DNA of 64,000 bases from Branchipolynoe longqiensis (GCA_030323885.1 JASIRB010003681.1:62001-126000), one strand, 5' to 3'. Shown: positions 53,626 through 64,000, numbered from the stretch's first letter. Program-made: numbers and translations. The notes: generated from the letters alone by a model not told the origin.

Positions 53626-54744
53626 ATGGTGATGCAGCTAGAGCGCGGCATGTTGACGGAAGCACTGCTCAGGCCGTCTCAGCTCGCACTCGTAATGAAG
53701 GCAGCAGAGGATGCGGGATTCCGTGGTCTGGACATCCACTGGTACTACCAACATGCTACGGTGGAACCAATGTGGGGACCAGAGGCTACGGTGGCCTTCC
53801 GCGTCGGGATACAGATGGTGAGTCCAGACGCGTATTGGGCATACCATTTGACGTATCTGCCGGTACTACTAGACGCGGATCATTTGAGGACGGTGGTCGG
53901 GAAGTCGGTGGTAGCAGTAAGCACGCGACGGACGGCGAGTTTCTATCCAGATACATGCATGGGCAGCGTGCCCACCGTGTGCTATCCAGCGATGGAATCA
54001 ACCTACCAGAGCTGCGAGGCAGCACTCGTGACAGGGACGAAGCCGGAGGACTGCAAGCTGCGGATCACGAAGATTTGAAAGACTGTGTCAGCCACCGTGG
54101 TGGCACCTCGGGAGGGCATGGGTCAGGTGAGCATTGCTCCCCATGAACCCCAGTTGAAGGTGAGGATTCGTTGTGTAGGGAAGCCCGCGATCAACAAGAT
54201 CATCGCCGGTCCGACGTTCCTGCAGGTGCCCGAGGGGTGCGCGGTGGAGGGAAGGGGTTGGCTTTTGCGAACATTGACAGTTAAACATGAGACCGTGAAC
54301 ATAGATCGGATGCCAGCAAGGCTGGAGTTACCAGCCTTGAATATCTCATGGCCTCCTGCCCTCCACCGAGTGATGAAGAAACAGATTGAGTGGCTGCCAG
54401 AGTTGCAGGTTCCCCTGATGTCAATGGACGGTCTAGTAGAAGTGCCGGACGATTACGTCCGTGTTGAACATTTTGGCACATTGTGGTATTGTCTCTTGGG
54501 CGCCGCCGGTATAATGATGTTAAGTGGTACTGTATACTTGTGTTACAGGTACAGAGGCAGGGGGAGGGGATGCAGACGCCCGAGGAAACGGGAGGGCGTG
54601 GAGGCGGAGAGCGGGGAGGCGAGGGTGTATGAAATGAAAGAGCTCTCCGCTCCCTCCTCATTGTCGGTAGATAGAGAGGGTACAGGGACGGATAAGCCAG
54701 AGGCGGCAGTGTTGGATCTGGCGGAGCTTCCGTTTAGGGCATAA
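53626..54744 (+). pseudogene. env: Envelope-like protein, errantivirus/baculovirus F-type pattern
   Basis: A single frame of about 373 codons with one in-frame TGA at 54076-54078. The N-terminal part of a full envelope is missing. Visible traits are a paired-Cys region (four Cys near residues 105-145), then a GP..L.VP.GC motif (near residue 195), two NxS/T-like sites and one strong membrane span near residues 285-305. That span is followed by a very basic then acidic tail. This order matches class I fusion proteins of insect errantiviruses and baculovirus F in general, as established for those families. Assignment is by pattern only. No signal peptide or furin site is seen. Truncation and the stop make it non-functional. 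Confidence 0.6.
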
Positions 54745-55189
54745 TAAGGGTACTAGCGTAGGTCGTCGGCGCCCGTTAAAGCGGAACCGAAAACGGCTGG
54801 GATGAGCGGGTAGGCTGGGGAAGTTGCATGATAATTCACACAAGTTCCGAGCGGTCTACTAAAGATAGCAGATGTCGCGAATAATTAGATACAGGGGTCG
54901 GCCATCAGAACCGAAAGGGAGGGGATGAGCAGGGACGTTGTATCAATTTCAATGAGGAAATAGAGTATCTCATTTTGGCAGAAGTAATCGGTCGGAATGG
55001 ACCAAGCTTATGTAACAGAGTGAGAGTCACTCGGAACCGCTGGGGCGTGCCATAAGGGATTTCTAGTCACCTACTCCTAGCCCCTCCCAAGCCTTTCGGT
55101 CGGGCGACGGGTAGCGGACTCGGGATCCTGGTAGTGCTCGGGGGATTTGGGAATAACGGGAAATTAGGCTCCCCGCCCAACCCAGAATT

Positions 55190-55400
55190 AACAAGTAAGG
55201 GGGGGAGGATTTAATTAACAGTTGAGTGCCTCTCTGTTTCCTGCTTGGAGGATACAAGTATAGGAGGAGGGAAGCTAACTATAGCAATTGGTCTTTTCTC
55301 AGATTCCTGCTTGCGAAGAACCCGCAGTAGCAAAGTAAGGGGGAGAGGATTTAATTAAACATTATACACCTCTCTGATTCCTGCTTGCATGGAACTGGCG
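55190..55400 (+). repeat. Two-copy repeat with purine tract, about 145 bp spacing
   Basis: 'aagtaagggggggaggattt' with 'cctctctgtttcctgcttgg' recurs as 'aagtaagggggagaggattt' with 'cctctctgattcctgcttgc'. Each includes a purine run and aatta. They may be remnants of the 3' part of the gag-env element. The interval 54745-56100 has no supportable gene. Confidence 0.6.
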
Positions 55401-56099
55401 TGGTCATAGCCATGGGAAGGTCGTAGCGGCCACCCGACCCATCGGCGCATAGGGAGCAATAGACGAGTCATGCCTCGGTCTGCTCATAAGATCGAACTGA
55501 CCGATGCTGTCCGGCAGGGACGAGTCCGCGGTACGGTGATGAAAGAAAAAGAGGAGTAGGATCATTGGATTGATCTGGGGATACAGGATTGACGGGGTAA
55601 ATGAGTAGTGAGGCACACAAGGCTGACGGGGTCAGTGGTGGGCGGAATCAACTGGGGGTTGGAGAAAATTGTTGAGTGCAGGGAATGTAAGGAAGGAAGG
55701 AATTGAATGCAGGTGCGGATTCAAGGGAGTTGAGTGATACGAGTCATCTGGTTGATTCAGGCCATTCAATTGAGGGAGGATCGAGGGAGCAAGCGGTCGA
55801 TGATTGTTATCAGCAATCATGGCTGAGAGATGGGTGATTAATTATCAAGCATGCTAAACAAAATCGCTTGAATAGATCAGTCACTGCTACAAATAGTTGC
55901 ATTAAGTGTCTTATGCAAGATCTGACCGGTCATGGTTCCCTGCTTGTGTCGCTATTCTGTCCTGCTTACCCTTATTTTTTTTTTAAAGTCATTATTATTT
56001 TGTGTTTGTTATTTTTTTTATTATCATGAGTTCTAAAGGGGGCCTGGGCGCGCAAGAGAATTGGCGGACACAAGCTGGATAGTGACAGGCGGATAAAAG

Positions 56100-56220
56100 A
56101 CACCATTGTTAGAATATCAATGTAATATTCATTAATTTTAGAATATCACTGTAATATTGAGTAATGTTAGAATATCAATGTTAGATTTATTAATTGTTGA
56201 ATATCAATGTAATGTTTAAG
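56100..56220 (+). repeat. AT-rich tandem repeat
   Basis: The phrase 'agaatatcaatgtaatattc' recurs about four times with small changes, with a unit of roughly 30 bp. Confidence 0.65.
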
Positions 56221-56599
56221 GGCGAGTAGAAGTGGTATAAACAAGTAGTAACCTCACCGGTTCAAAGCCATCGTCTACATTGGAACCGCCATCCTAAAGA
56301 TAGATTTTGGGGCTGTTCTTGTCTAAAAATCATAACGGTAAGCAAGTAGATAGGAATGGTCCCCAAGATGGTGGAGAACTGGAGAAAGAAAGAAAGAAAG
56401 AAAAACGTTAACAGTGAATAAGGGAGGAGGGGGCCAAGGGAATGGACAATATACATAAGTTAAAGTAGACTGCATGCGCATGAGACGGGGGTACCAAAAC
56501 TTATAAAGTCTAGCATTCAAACCTCTCCATGGTATGGCACTCGCTCTGGCTTAACCGAAAAAGACGTAATGTTTAAGGGCTTCCATTTTTGCTTGTCCA

Positions 56600-57510
56600 T
56601 TTTGCCCAAGTAGAAATGGAAGAGGGACGTTGTAAAAATATACGGATTTTCAGTTTAAGAATTAGATATTAGCAGGGAGCATCTTTATTCTTGAATGACA
56701 GTGTGGGGACAATGTTATGTAAACTAAAAAGCATGGATGCCATCCTCATAGTATGACATGATATAGAATAGGGAAAGATATGTCCTGCATGCTGCCTAGG
56801 ATTAGGGAGGAGCTGTGTTATATAAGAACCAGTTCAGGGTGTCCTAGGGGAGGCTGCCCAAGGGGTGGAAATTTCCTATGTGTAGTTCTAGGCATGTACC
56901 ATAACCAAGGAGGGACGTTCTTGGTCTATATATATGGATATATCTATATGAATGTAACTGTATACAACTGCTGGTTCACCCCTGTGTCCATAACGAAGGC
57001 CCAACCTCAGCCTCATTTGCACCTAGACTCAGGGTGGCACCTGCAGCTGAGTAGGGTGGTAGCTACCTCCACTGGGAGGGTTGGCTCCCACCCCAGCTGT
57101 GGGGTCACCTGAGTGGCTGACGCTGGGACTGCTCAGTCACCTACACTGCTTTGACTAACTGACCACACTAAATATGGGAGATGCCCCGCATTTATGTAAA
57201 TGAAGGCTCGATGCTCCAGGCATCCTGGACACCGGCACTCTAGTCCTGGCTCTTGAGTGAAGCAGACATACTTTTGAGCAGGAACCCCAGACACTCTGTC
57301 TGATGCTACCTAAATTCACATATTCCAATTGAGTGTATCCACAGCCATAGGACTCCTGTCCCATGGGCTGTGGGCACTGCTTTCAGTATACAGGCTAAGT
57401 GGTAATGAGAACTAGTGTGGACAGAAGGTGGGGAGTGAGGGTGCCAGGTCACACATAGGGGAATGGACAGTAGTTGCTGCTCAATAAAGCACAACTTATT
57501 CACTGTTCAT
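56600..57510 (-). repeat. Dispersed repeat copy 2 (uninterrupted)
   Basis: Read on the minus strand, it matches 23585-23892 followed by 29690-30200. This copy lacks the MITE and the Ngaro-type element, so it serves as the empty-site reference. No conserved ORF is seen, so it may be a non-autonomous element or solo LTR type. Confidence 0.72.
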
Positions 57511-58200
57511 TTGTGTGTCTAGTTTTCCTTCCTCTTTTCAGTACTGATTCATGAGTTGGTTTGATTAGGCTAATGGCATCACAAGTGATATGAAGGGGAG
57601 AGTTTTGTAGTCTCATGGGGTGCTCACAGCGGCCGAGCAGATCCATGTTTCTATAACGTGACCAGGGCGTGGCCTAAAGGTGATTGCATACGTCACAAAT
57701 ATGCTTTGCACATGTTACGCATATGTTTTGAATATGCATAAGTTTTGAATACGTTATGCACATGCTACACACACGTCGACACGCTAGGCGTACATTGACC
57801 ATACGTCGTTGTGCATTACTCATACACTGAAACTGTCACCTCCAACTGTTACTACACGTCCCAGCACGCCAAGTATATGTTGCTATACGTTTCATATACA
57901 ACGCTATATGCCATGCATACACTAGCCATACACCAGCCATACGGTCTGTGTACCCTTCATACATTGTACGGACCGCCTGCAGCACGAAAAGTTTGGCAAA
58001 TGCCGACCTATTTAAATTACATTTTTATTTCAAAACGTTACGCACGCGCTAACACTATACATCATAGTGTGCCAGGGCCTTAAGAACTGGTGTGTTTACA
58101 GAACAGAGGTAGGAGTGATGGCGCATCCCAGTCCCATCACCTACAAGTACAACACACAATTCACATTCAGCTCAATTTAAACCCACAAACTGCTTAGGCT
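57511..58200. other. Intronic stretch, no gene seen
   Basis: From 57680 to 58000 there are many short variants of 'catacgt', 'catatg' and 'catgcat', a scrambled Y-R rich tract. The end gtgccagggcc near 58070 could be an inverted terminus of a small DNA element, but its partner is unconvincing. Confidence 0.4.
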
Positions 58201-58208
58201 CTACTTAC

Positions 58209-58533
58209 CTGTGGCAGCATGTAGTGGCGCATCGACGTGCCTGCCGAGCCGGCTGAGCACGACGGCGGCCGCGCCCACCCCGCACATGGCCGCCTGGTAC
58301 ACCGCCACCAGCAGTCCCGCCCCGTAACCCGGCGCCTGCCGTGCCCGCCACTCCGCTACCCGCCACGCCGTCACGGGCAGCGCCACGGCCAGCGCCGAGC
58401 CGCCGGCAACCAGCGCCGACAGAACGAGCGCCAGCGGCAGCGCCACGTCCGAATTATGCTGGTGGGCGGTCTCATTGAATGCGGGAAGACTCCAGTGGGA
58501 GGTTATCGTGGCGTTCTGGTCAAAGCCCTCCAT
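58209..58533 (-). CDS. 7-transmembrane protein, exon 1
   Basis: ATG at 58533, with an in-frame TAA 48 bases upstream (58585-58587), supports the start. The exon encodes residues 1-108 and one base of codon 109, then the donor CAG|GTAAGT, a perfect consensus. The N-terminus has two N-glycosylation sites (NAT at 7, NET at 20) and no clear signal peptide, fitting an extracellular tail. TM1 is about 28-55 and TM2 about 69-95, joined by a short basic loop. It joins 34862-36015 in frame to give a 492-residue protein. GC-rich, as in exon 2. Confidence 0.72.
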
Positions 58534-58696
58534 GTTTCTCTTGCCGCTGGTGTCGCCTTGCGTCTGGGAGATTAGTCCTGGCGGTTAAGTTCCTGCCAGG
58601 CACTATGGCCGGATGTGAATGGCCTGGTGTCGTCTGCCACCTGTTGAATGCATTTTCTGCAGTCGCCATGGAGATGTTGCCCTCGTCTTATGGCGC

Positions 58697-59213
58697 TGTC
58701 ACATTACGACGTTTCTCGCCAACGCGCGTCGACATGTGTCAGGTTTTTGGCGAAATGTCGGGAGACGTCTGGAAGCGTTACGCACGCGTTAGGCGTGCGT
58801 TGGATTTTGTTGATGGACGGTGACAGTCGGTGAGGCGCGTCAGGGTATCGGCAAAGTTTTGTGCTTGCACAAAACTTTGGATGTGCGGCAACGCGCGGGT
58901 GCTAACATTATGGTGACGTTTGGGATGCGTCGAGATATTTTAAACGTGCTGGAAAAACGTTATGCGAACGCTGGGCATATGCCGTGCGCGCGCGAGCCTC
59001 GTTCCTACATGTTGCGACAAACTGTTGCTTTTTGTTGTTTTATGTCCTCGGAAATCTACGGTCATATCAGGACGGCTCGCCAAACTTTTACCACAATGTC
59101 AGCCGCATGCTACCGATACGTTGCGCTGATGCTGAAAAGTTTGATGTGTCTCGACAATTAAAAGTGATTTTACGCGTTGGCGGCACGCCGGCGAGATACG
59201 TCATAGTGTGACA
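58697..59213. mobile_element. MITE with TGTCACATTACGACGT ends, upstream of 7TM gene
   Basis: The left end is TGTCACATTACGACGTTTCT and the right end in reverse complement is TGTCACACTATGACGTATCT. The terminal inverted repeats match at about 22 of 25 positions. It lies about 165 bases upstream of the 7TM start codon, so it may sit in that gene's promoter. Interior CpG-rich words (cgttacgcacgcgtta) have no coding frame. Confidence 0.68.
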
Positions 59214-59336
59214 CAGTTATTAGATTTGTTTGTCAGCGGCAGTTCCTTAGCAACGCATTTATGTGGTGGTGTTGATGATGATTCTGCTTATAGTTATACT
59301 GTACGACTATGGTGAGAACTATGGCGTCTCGGACCG

Positions 59337-59660
59337 GATGTGGTGGCTCAGTTAGTAGAGTGTATGCTTCCTGTGTGGAAGATTGGGAGTTCGATTCTCG
59401 GTCGAGTCAGACCAATGACTTGCAAAGTTGGTACTTGTCATTTTCTTGCCTCGCACTCGGCATTAATAGAATAGGGCAAGGGCTGGTTATGTCAGTGTCA
59501 GGATAATGTGACTGAGTGGGATATCGGGTCATGGTGCCAGCGGCCTGATTTCCCAGTGGGGCAGCACTATGAAGTCGCCATGAATGCACACTGTCACAAG
59601 TCAGTATCCGTCCTGACATGAAGATAGGTGTTGCTAGGACATAAACCAACAACAACACAC
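59337..59660 (+). mobile_element. tRNA-derived SINE, copy d (best preserved)
   Basis: An A-box-like tggctcagttagtagagtg (from 59344) and a B-box-like gagttcgattc (59387-59397) form a tRNA-like head. The shared body follows (actcggcattaatagaatag, tcagtgtcaggataatgtga, cagtggggcagcactatgaa), then the 3' end 'gtcctgacatgaagataggt gttgctagga' and a CAACAACAA tail. Confidence 0.8.
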
Positions 59661-61300
59661 ACTCATATACACAAAATGCACACGCTAAGAATACTCTTAA
59701 GAATCATTGGACTTTTCATTTCAAACTACTGACAACATTATTGCATGGGATCGATATATTGACAGTGGCGTATCCAATCATCCAATGCACGGCCATTCCC
59801 CGCGCGTTGCCAAGTTTGTAGAACTCGGAAATGTTGTCACAGCGTTGAATTTCAAAACAAACCAAACACATTCATATATACAATCTATAGATTAACTTTC
59901 CAAAGTCAACAAATCAATAACTATTGTGCACATCGAAGAAACAAAGAACGGAATATTCGCCTTGCCTTGCTTGACCAGAGTATATAATATACATTGCAGT
60001 TCCAATTCTCGTTGGGGTACAAATACATGTAAATGGAACACTGCACCTAGAGTGATTTGAACTCTCCTTCGCCATAGCCAGGGGTTGTGCACTGGACTCA
60101 ACACACACACATATCATTTCTAAAGTGCAGACTAGCTTAAAGAATTATCCTCGATATATTGGAGCAATAAAATGTGTACAACTGATTGGCATTGATTCAA
60201 TCAACTCTCCTGTGGTGCCACCCCTTGCCAGTTTCCTCGTATTATTCTATGTACAGCCTGGAAATTGCGATCATTTCCTTGTCGTCACAATTATATGACG
60301 TCCATATTGCATTACTGGTAGTCATGGGAAATTGCCCTCAGCAGGCAGTGTAGTCGTCTGCCCGGATAGTTCAAGCATGGCGCTGTACAAACAGCTAGGC
60401 GTGGATAGGGTGATTGAATCAGGGAGCCTAGATAGTCAAATTGTCAGGCCGCTAACTGCACAACGGCGAGAAATGTGGGTTAGAAATGTGGGGATTGTGC
60501 ACCTATTTATAGAATTCCACAGTCCTACTGTCAATCCTGCAAATATATAATAAGACCTGCTGAACGACCCATTGACTCCACCCTCTCTCATGTCTGCTCT
60601 CTCCCTGCATGTCCGCCCCCCCCTGCCCATGGACCCCTTCCCCCCCATCCACATTTGACAAACAACTATTATAACTCAATGACTCGAGACCAACTACCAC
60701 TACTCGAGACCCATTACCACCACTGAATAACTACATCTTCAACCAGCAATGCACACAATATAAACCACTATACATGCACAACATGCACTATTTAAAGACT
60801 AACCGGTATTAAAACCAAATCTAAATGATATACAAACAAGCATATGATTTAGCCACTAGTGTACATTACTGCACACTCTATCTTGATACATATACCTTGC
60901 ACTATGTTGAGTACCTCTGCTGTACACTATGCAACATAGGTTGCTCCCCCACTTTCTTTTTTATGTTCAGAATGCAACACATTCCACTTCCACTATGTAC
61001 AGATCAAATGCGATCACTCCAACAGCTGGAAGACCAGTGCCCCGGCGCTGATAAAATATGTATTCCGACGAATAAAATGTTTACCAAAAAAAAATCCGGT
61101 CAGGTGACCAACCCTCCATAATATTTAAGAACTGATGACAAATTCCTCATTCCCATAACATGTAAAGAAATCAGCATCTGACCTTTTGGGTGGTATAAAG
61201 ATTTGAACCAACGTACCGGTATTCATGTTTTGTTATGTTGGTTTTGAGGTTTGAAGAGGGACCATGAGTTTGTGGTTTTAAAGTGAGCTGAATGTGAATG
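59661..61300. other. No gene identified
   Basis: AT-rich, with short frames only. A C-rich run lies near 60614-60650. No splice-bounded coding segment is convincing. Confidence 0.4.
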
Positions 61301-61307
61301 GCTTTCT

Positions 61308-61389
61308 GATAGCGTGGCCGAGAGGTCTAAGCCGATGGTTTAAGGCACCAGTCCTTTCGAGGGTGTGGGTTCGAATCCCACCGCTGTCA
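61308..61389 (+). tRNA. tRNA-Leu (anticodon AAG)
   Basis: An 82-nt cloverleaf with a long variable arm, as in tRNA-Leu. Acceptor arm GATAGCG pairs with CGCTGTC (one G-U pair), followed by discriminator A. The T arm reads GTGGGTTCGAATCCCAC, perfectly paired and carrying the B box. The A box is TGGCCGAGAGG. The anticodon loop TTAAGGC gives AAG. A TTTT terminator follows at 61393-61396. Two weak points are a mismatch in the D stem (GCC against GCC) and an A-G mismatch at the top of the anticodon stem. It could be a diverged copy or a pseudogene. Confidence 0.75.
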
Positions 61390-61734
61390 TCTGTTTTGAG
61401 ACAAATAAGTGTTCACACTTCCTGTCTACCATTCGCTATTTCGCTATTTGTACTGCGAACACCTGGTGAATCCTTTATCCAGTAGGGGATGGGACCGAGA
61501 TGCGCCATCACTCCTACCTCTGTTATATAAGCACATCAGTTCTTAGCTTCAGTGAGTCCTCAGAGACCAACTAATTCCGAATAGAATTATCGCTCCACAC
61601 TGCCGCTGTTCCTCATTTCCGCTTAGCATACACCTCCTACTGTGCTGATTTAAACCGACGTTCCATTGATACATAATGCGATGTACACCGTGCACCATAT
61701 AGGAGGTGACATATCTGTGACTAGCATTTAGCAG

Positions 61735-61815
61735 TGCAGTAAGAGTGAGGAAGCAATGCCATAAGTTGCTACCCGTCCTGATATAACCCCAAATGTTGTG
61801 TTAAAGTTGCATGGT
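61735..61815 (+). mobile_element. SINE 3'-end fragment
   Basis: 'ataagttgctacccgtcctg atataaccccaaatgttgtg' matches the 3' end of the SINEs at 32215 and 59337. No tRNA-like head is seen. Confidence 0.45.
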
Positions 61816-62184
61816 CCGATGGCGTTTGAATTTTTGTCGTATTTTTTAGATAAATATATCAAAGGGATCATTAGGAGCTACTAATCATTAGTCTGGAGTC
61901 ATTTTGATGAAAAATGACTAGTTTTGAAGCAATTTGAGCTGAAAGAACCCAAAATAATTTCGACAAGCTTGTCAAAACTCCTGTGGCTCTGACCTAGATG
62001 GTCATCTCACGGTCACCATGTGATGTGAGATGACCTACTAATCCTGGAACCTGACAGGGCTGTAGGTAGGTATTTATGTTTGGGTTGAAACATTCTGGAA
62101 ACGGATTGCTGCCATATAGGCCCGTGGCACTAGGGTTTTAAAAGAAATATTATTTTGTAGAAAGGTTGATTTTTATCTATTGAA

Positions 62185-62470
62185 TTGACCAAGTAGCATC
62201 GAATATCCAACATCACATATATCGGATTAGGATTGACATCGTCCCAATGGCAGAAATTTCAAAACATCAAACTATGCAATTTTAATCAACAAATGTTAAA
62301 GAAATGATTTGAAATTACACAATTTGATTAATTATGTCTAAAGAATTGACAAAAGCAGCATTGGATATCAAATATCACATTCATATGTACATTAGTATAT
62401 GACATCATCCCAATGGCAGAAGGTCAACACCATCAGACTGCAATTTTAATCAAAGAATGTTTAAACAAAA
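62185..62470 (+). repeat. Two-copy direct duplication, about 170 bp
   Basis: 'attgaccaagtagcatcgaa tatccaacatcacat' with 'catcgtcccaatggcagaaa' recurs as 'attgacaaaagcagcattgg atatcaaatatcacat' with 'catcatcccaatggcagaag'. The phrase 'actatgcaattttaatcaa' is part of the unit and relates it to loci near 306, 33342 and 34417. Confidence 0.65.
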
Positions 62471-62839
62471 AAAATGGAATGAGCAGGGGCGCTCATTCGG
62501 GTTCATTGTTGGACATCCATTCACCCACCCTAAGCATTTTAGAACTACAGTTTGGCCATGTTCCTTTGACAACCTCCCCACCCCGGTGTCCCGCCCCCCC
62601 CCCCCCCCCACCTCTGTGATGTCACATTACAACATTCCCAGTCTCGATTTTATTTACATAAAAAACCAACAGCGTTGGTACATCTAGAACAATCTTCCCT
62701 GCTGCAACCGACACAGGTCTAGTACAGTTGTAGACGAGGTGGGCATGTGGTGGCGCCACTGGTATTGCTTGGTATATGAAAAGGATATGATGATGTAAAT
62801 TGCCGTTTATGCATCGCATAGACTTGTACTGCCTGGGCC

Positions 62840-63085
62840 GGATTTAGCTGTTGGCCGCCTCGAAAATGGTGGCCTCCATAGGCGGCGGCCATTTGCAATG
62901 GACAAGCTGGGCTGTAATTGGCTGAAAGCACTGAATGCGGCGGCCATTTTCGAGGCGCTTTTTGTCTCCTGCCTGAAAAGGGAGGCGTTGCCGAGACGTC
63001 GCCGAGACGGACCCTGAACGCAAATAGACCAAAAAGCATCGCCGAGACGTCGCCGAGGTGCCTCCGAGACGGACCCTGAACGCGG
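62840..63085. repeat. CpG-rich inverted and direct repeats
   Basis: 'ggccgcctcgaaaatggtgg' near 62851 is inverted relative to 'gcggcggccattttcgaggc' near 62937. Downstream, 'gccgagacggaccctgaacg' occurs twice (about 63002 and 63061). CCATTTT/AAAATGG motifs resemble YY1 sites, but no gene start is adjacent. Confidence 0.55.
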
Positions 63086-63180
63086 CCCAGGTGTAGCTTC
63101 CAGCGTCCTCACTGACTGGAGGTGATGCCCTCAACTAGGCCTCTCAACACCCTTTGAGCTAGGGGGCGCCACTTTTCACT

Positions 63181-63440
63181 CAGGGAGCATTTTGTTTTGA
63201 AAACTTTGATTAGCCACAATTGCTTCAATTTGAAAATTGATTAGCGATCTAAATAACTTGTATTGCAATTCACAACATGATACCAAACAAAATGTTTCCT
63301 GTGTAATGTATACACATAGGGAGCATTTTGTTTTGAAAATTGTTGATTAGCCACAATTGCTTCAATTTGAAAATTGATTAGCGATCTACATAACTTGTAT
63401 CGCGATCCACGACACGATACCGAAACAAAATGTTCCCTGC
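63181..63440 (+). repeat. Direct duplication, about 137 bp unit
   Basis: A unit starting agggagcattttgttttgaa and ending near acaaaatgtt is duplicated immediately (63181 and 63318), with about a dozen differences. Confidence 0.8.
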
Positions 63441-63537
63441 CACAGCAATGGCTTTTGCCTCCTCCACCCTTATGTCATCACTTGTCAGACACCGCACACA
63501 ACACACTGGGCAAGTTACCCAGATAGATGTGTTGACA

Positions 63538-63610
63538 TGATATACCTGCTGGGATATACCTGACATAATATACCTGATGGGATATACGTGACATGATATA
63601 CCTGATGGCA
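63538..63610 (+). repeat. Short tandem repeat
   Basis: 'gatatacctgctgggatata' type words recur about five times at about 15-16 bp spacing. From 63611 to the end of the window no gene is seen. Confidence 0.7.
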
Positions 63611-64000
63611 AAGTGTAATATTGCATATTACAATATGATTTAATGGAATCTCAGCTGAATCTATGGCCGTGCCGTCGTGACGCACACATTAATTTATTCT
63701 ATATATATAGTGCACTTCATTTAGGTAAACATTAGTATCTAGGGGGGCTTGAATATGTGGTGGTGGTGTTGATGGTGGTTCTGCTTATGAATATAAGTGG
63801 AATGACTGAAGGTTATGACTTTGAGAGGGCATAGATTGTCATATTATTTTCTTCCCTAAGAACTGGGATGAAAACATGGGGGGTGGGGGGGGGGTTATCG
63901 AAGGGATCCTGTGGTTCTAATGCCAAGTACACACCTACCGTATATGATTCGCGCACTAAAACGCGCAACTCGACCCGACCCGCTTAAAACTGAAAACGGG

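Larger units (their letters stand above)
52535..54744 (+). mobile_element. Gag-env relic of a retrovirus-like LTR element lacking pol
   Basis: A gag frame is followed within 40 bases by an envelope-like frame. The protease, RT and integrase that should lie between are absent. Both frames have higher GC than the surroundings. No convincing LTR pair is found, though purine-rich repeated segments occur downstream (55190-55400). An internally deleted, formerly env-bearing Ty3/gypsy or related element is the best reading. Confidence 0.68.
36016..58208 (-). other. 22.2-kb intron of the 7TM gene
   Basis: The donor GTAAGT (58208-58203) and acceptor CTCTGCAG (36023-36016) are both strong and phase-compatible (phase 1). 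The intron holds a DIRS element, a palindromic unit, a split-direct-repeat YR element with a MITE inside, a LINE, a gypsy relic, a gag-env relic and a dispersed repeat. No additional 7TM-like exon is visible within it. Confidence 0.65.

Noticed and set aside
53475..54146. 223-codon plus-strand frame overlapping the gag-env junction
   Set aside because: Arg/Gly/Ser-rich with no motif. The envelope pattern lies in the other frame.
57660..58080. DNA transposon with CCAGGGC ends
   Set aside because: The two ends do not form a convincing inverted repeat and no target duplication is visible.
62413..62619. Short plus-strand frames ending in polyproline
   Set aside because: They run into a long C homopolymer and overlap a duplicated non-coding repeat.

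Overview
The window is eukaryotic, almost certainly from a repeat-rich marine invertebrate genome. It has GT-AG introns, a tRNA-Leu gene, tRNA-derived SINEs, MITEs, a CR1/L2-type LINE, Ty3/gypsy LTR elements and three tyrosine-recombinase (YR) retrotransposons of the DIRS and Ngaro/PAT types. No rRNA or bacterial operon structure is visible, and I cannot name the species. Most of the 64 kb is nested mobile DNA. Two pieces look like host protein-coding genes: a split 7-transmembrane protein and a small homeodomain-like gene.

Layout. 1-2015: non-coding, with a short MITE. 2016-20265 (minus strand): one very large Ty3/gypsy element with matching 342-343 bp LTRs, a polypurine tract, a primer-binding site and an ATAG flanking duplication. 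A second, plus-strand gypsy element (7106-11594) is inserted inside it. Without that insertion the outer element is about 13.8 kb. It carries gag, pro-RT-RNaseH-IN and an unusual 3' ORF of about 1,013 codons with two zinc-finger-like motifs. 20270-22640: tandem repeat and exons of a homeodomain-like gene. 23585-30200: a dispersed repeat interrupted by a MITE, which is itself interrupted by an Ngaro-type element (24384-29227) with split direct repeats B2-A2-B1-ORFs-A1. 30235-31840: gag relic split by another MITE and capped by SINEs. 33661-34123: a third MITE.

34650-58533 (minus strand): the 7TM gene. Exon 1 (58209-58533) and exon 2 (34862-36015) join in frame across a 22.2 kb intron. That intron holds a DIRS element (36072-41030, 32-bp perfect inverted termini), a palindromic unit, a second split-direct-repeat YR element (41355-46397), a LINE (47020-49700), a gypsy relic (50190-52175), a gag-env relic without pol (52535-54744) and the second copy of the dispersed repeat. 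A solo gypsy 3' end lies in the same sense just after the stop codon and offers a polyadenylation signal. 58697-64000: MITE, SINE, tRNA-Leu and several local duplications.

Nearly all element ORFs carry stops or frameshifts. Several of the in-frame stops are TGA, as expected from CpG decay of CGA arginine codons. The elements therefore look mostly dead, though two YR elements and both large LTR elements keep full terminal architecture.
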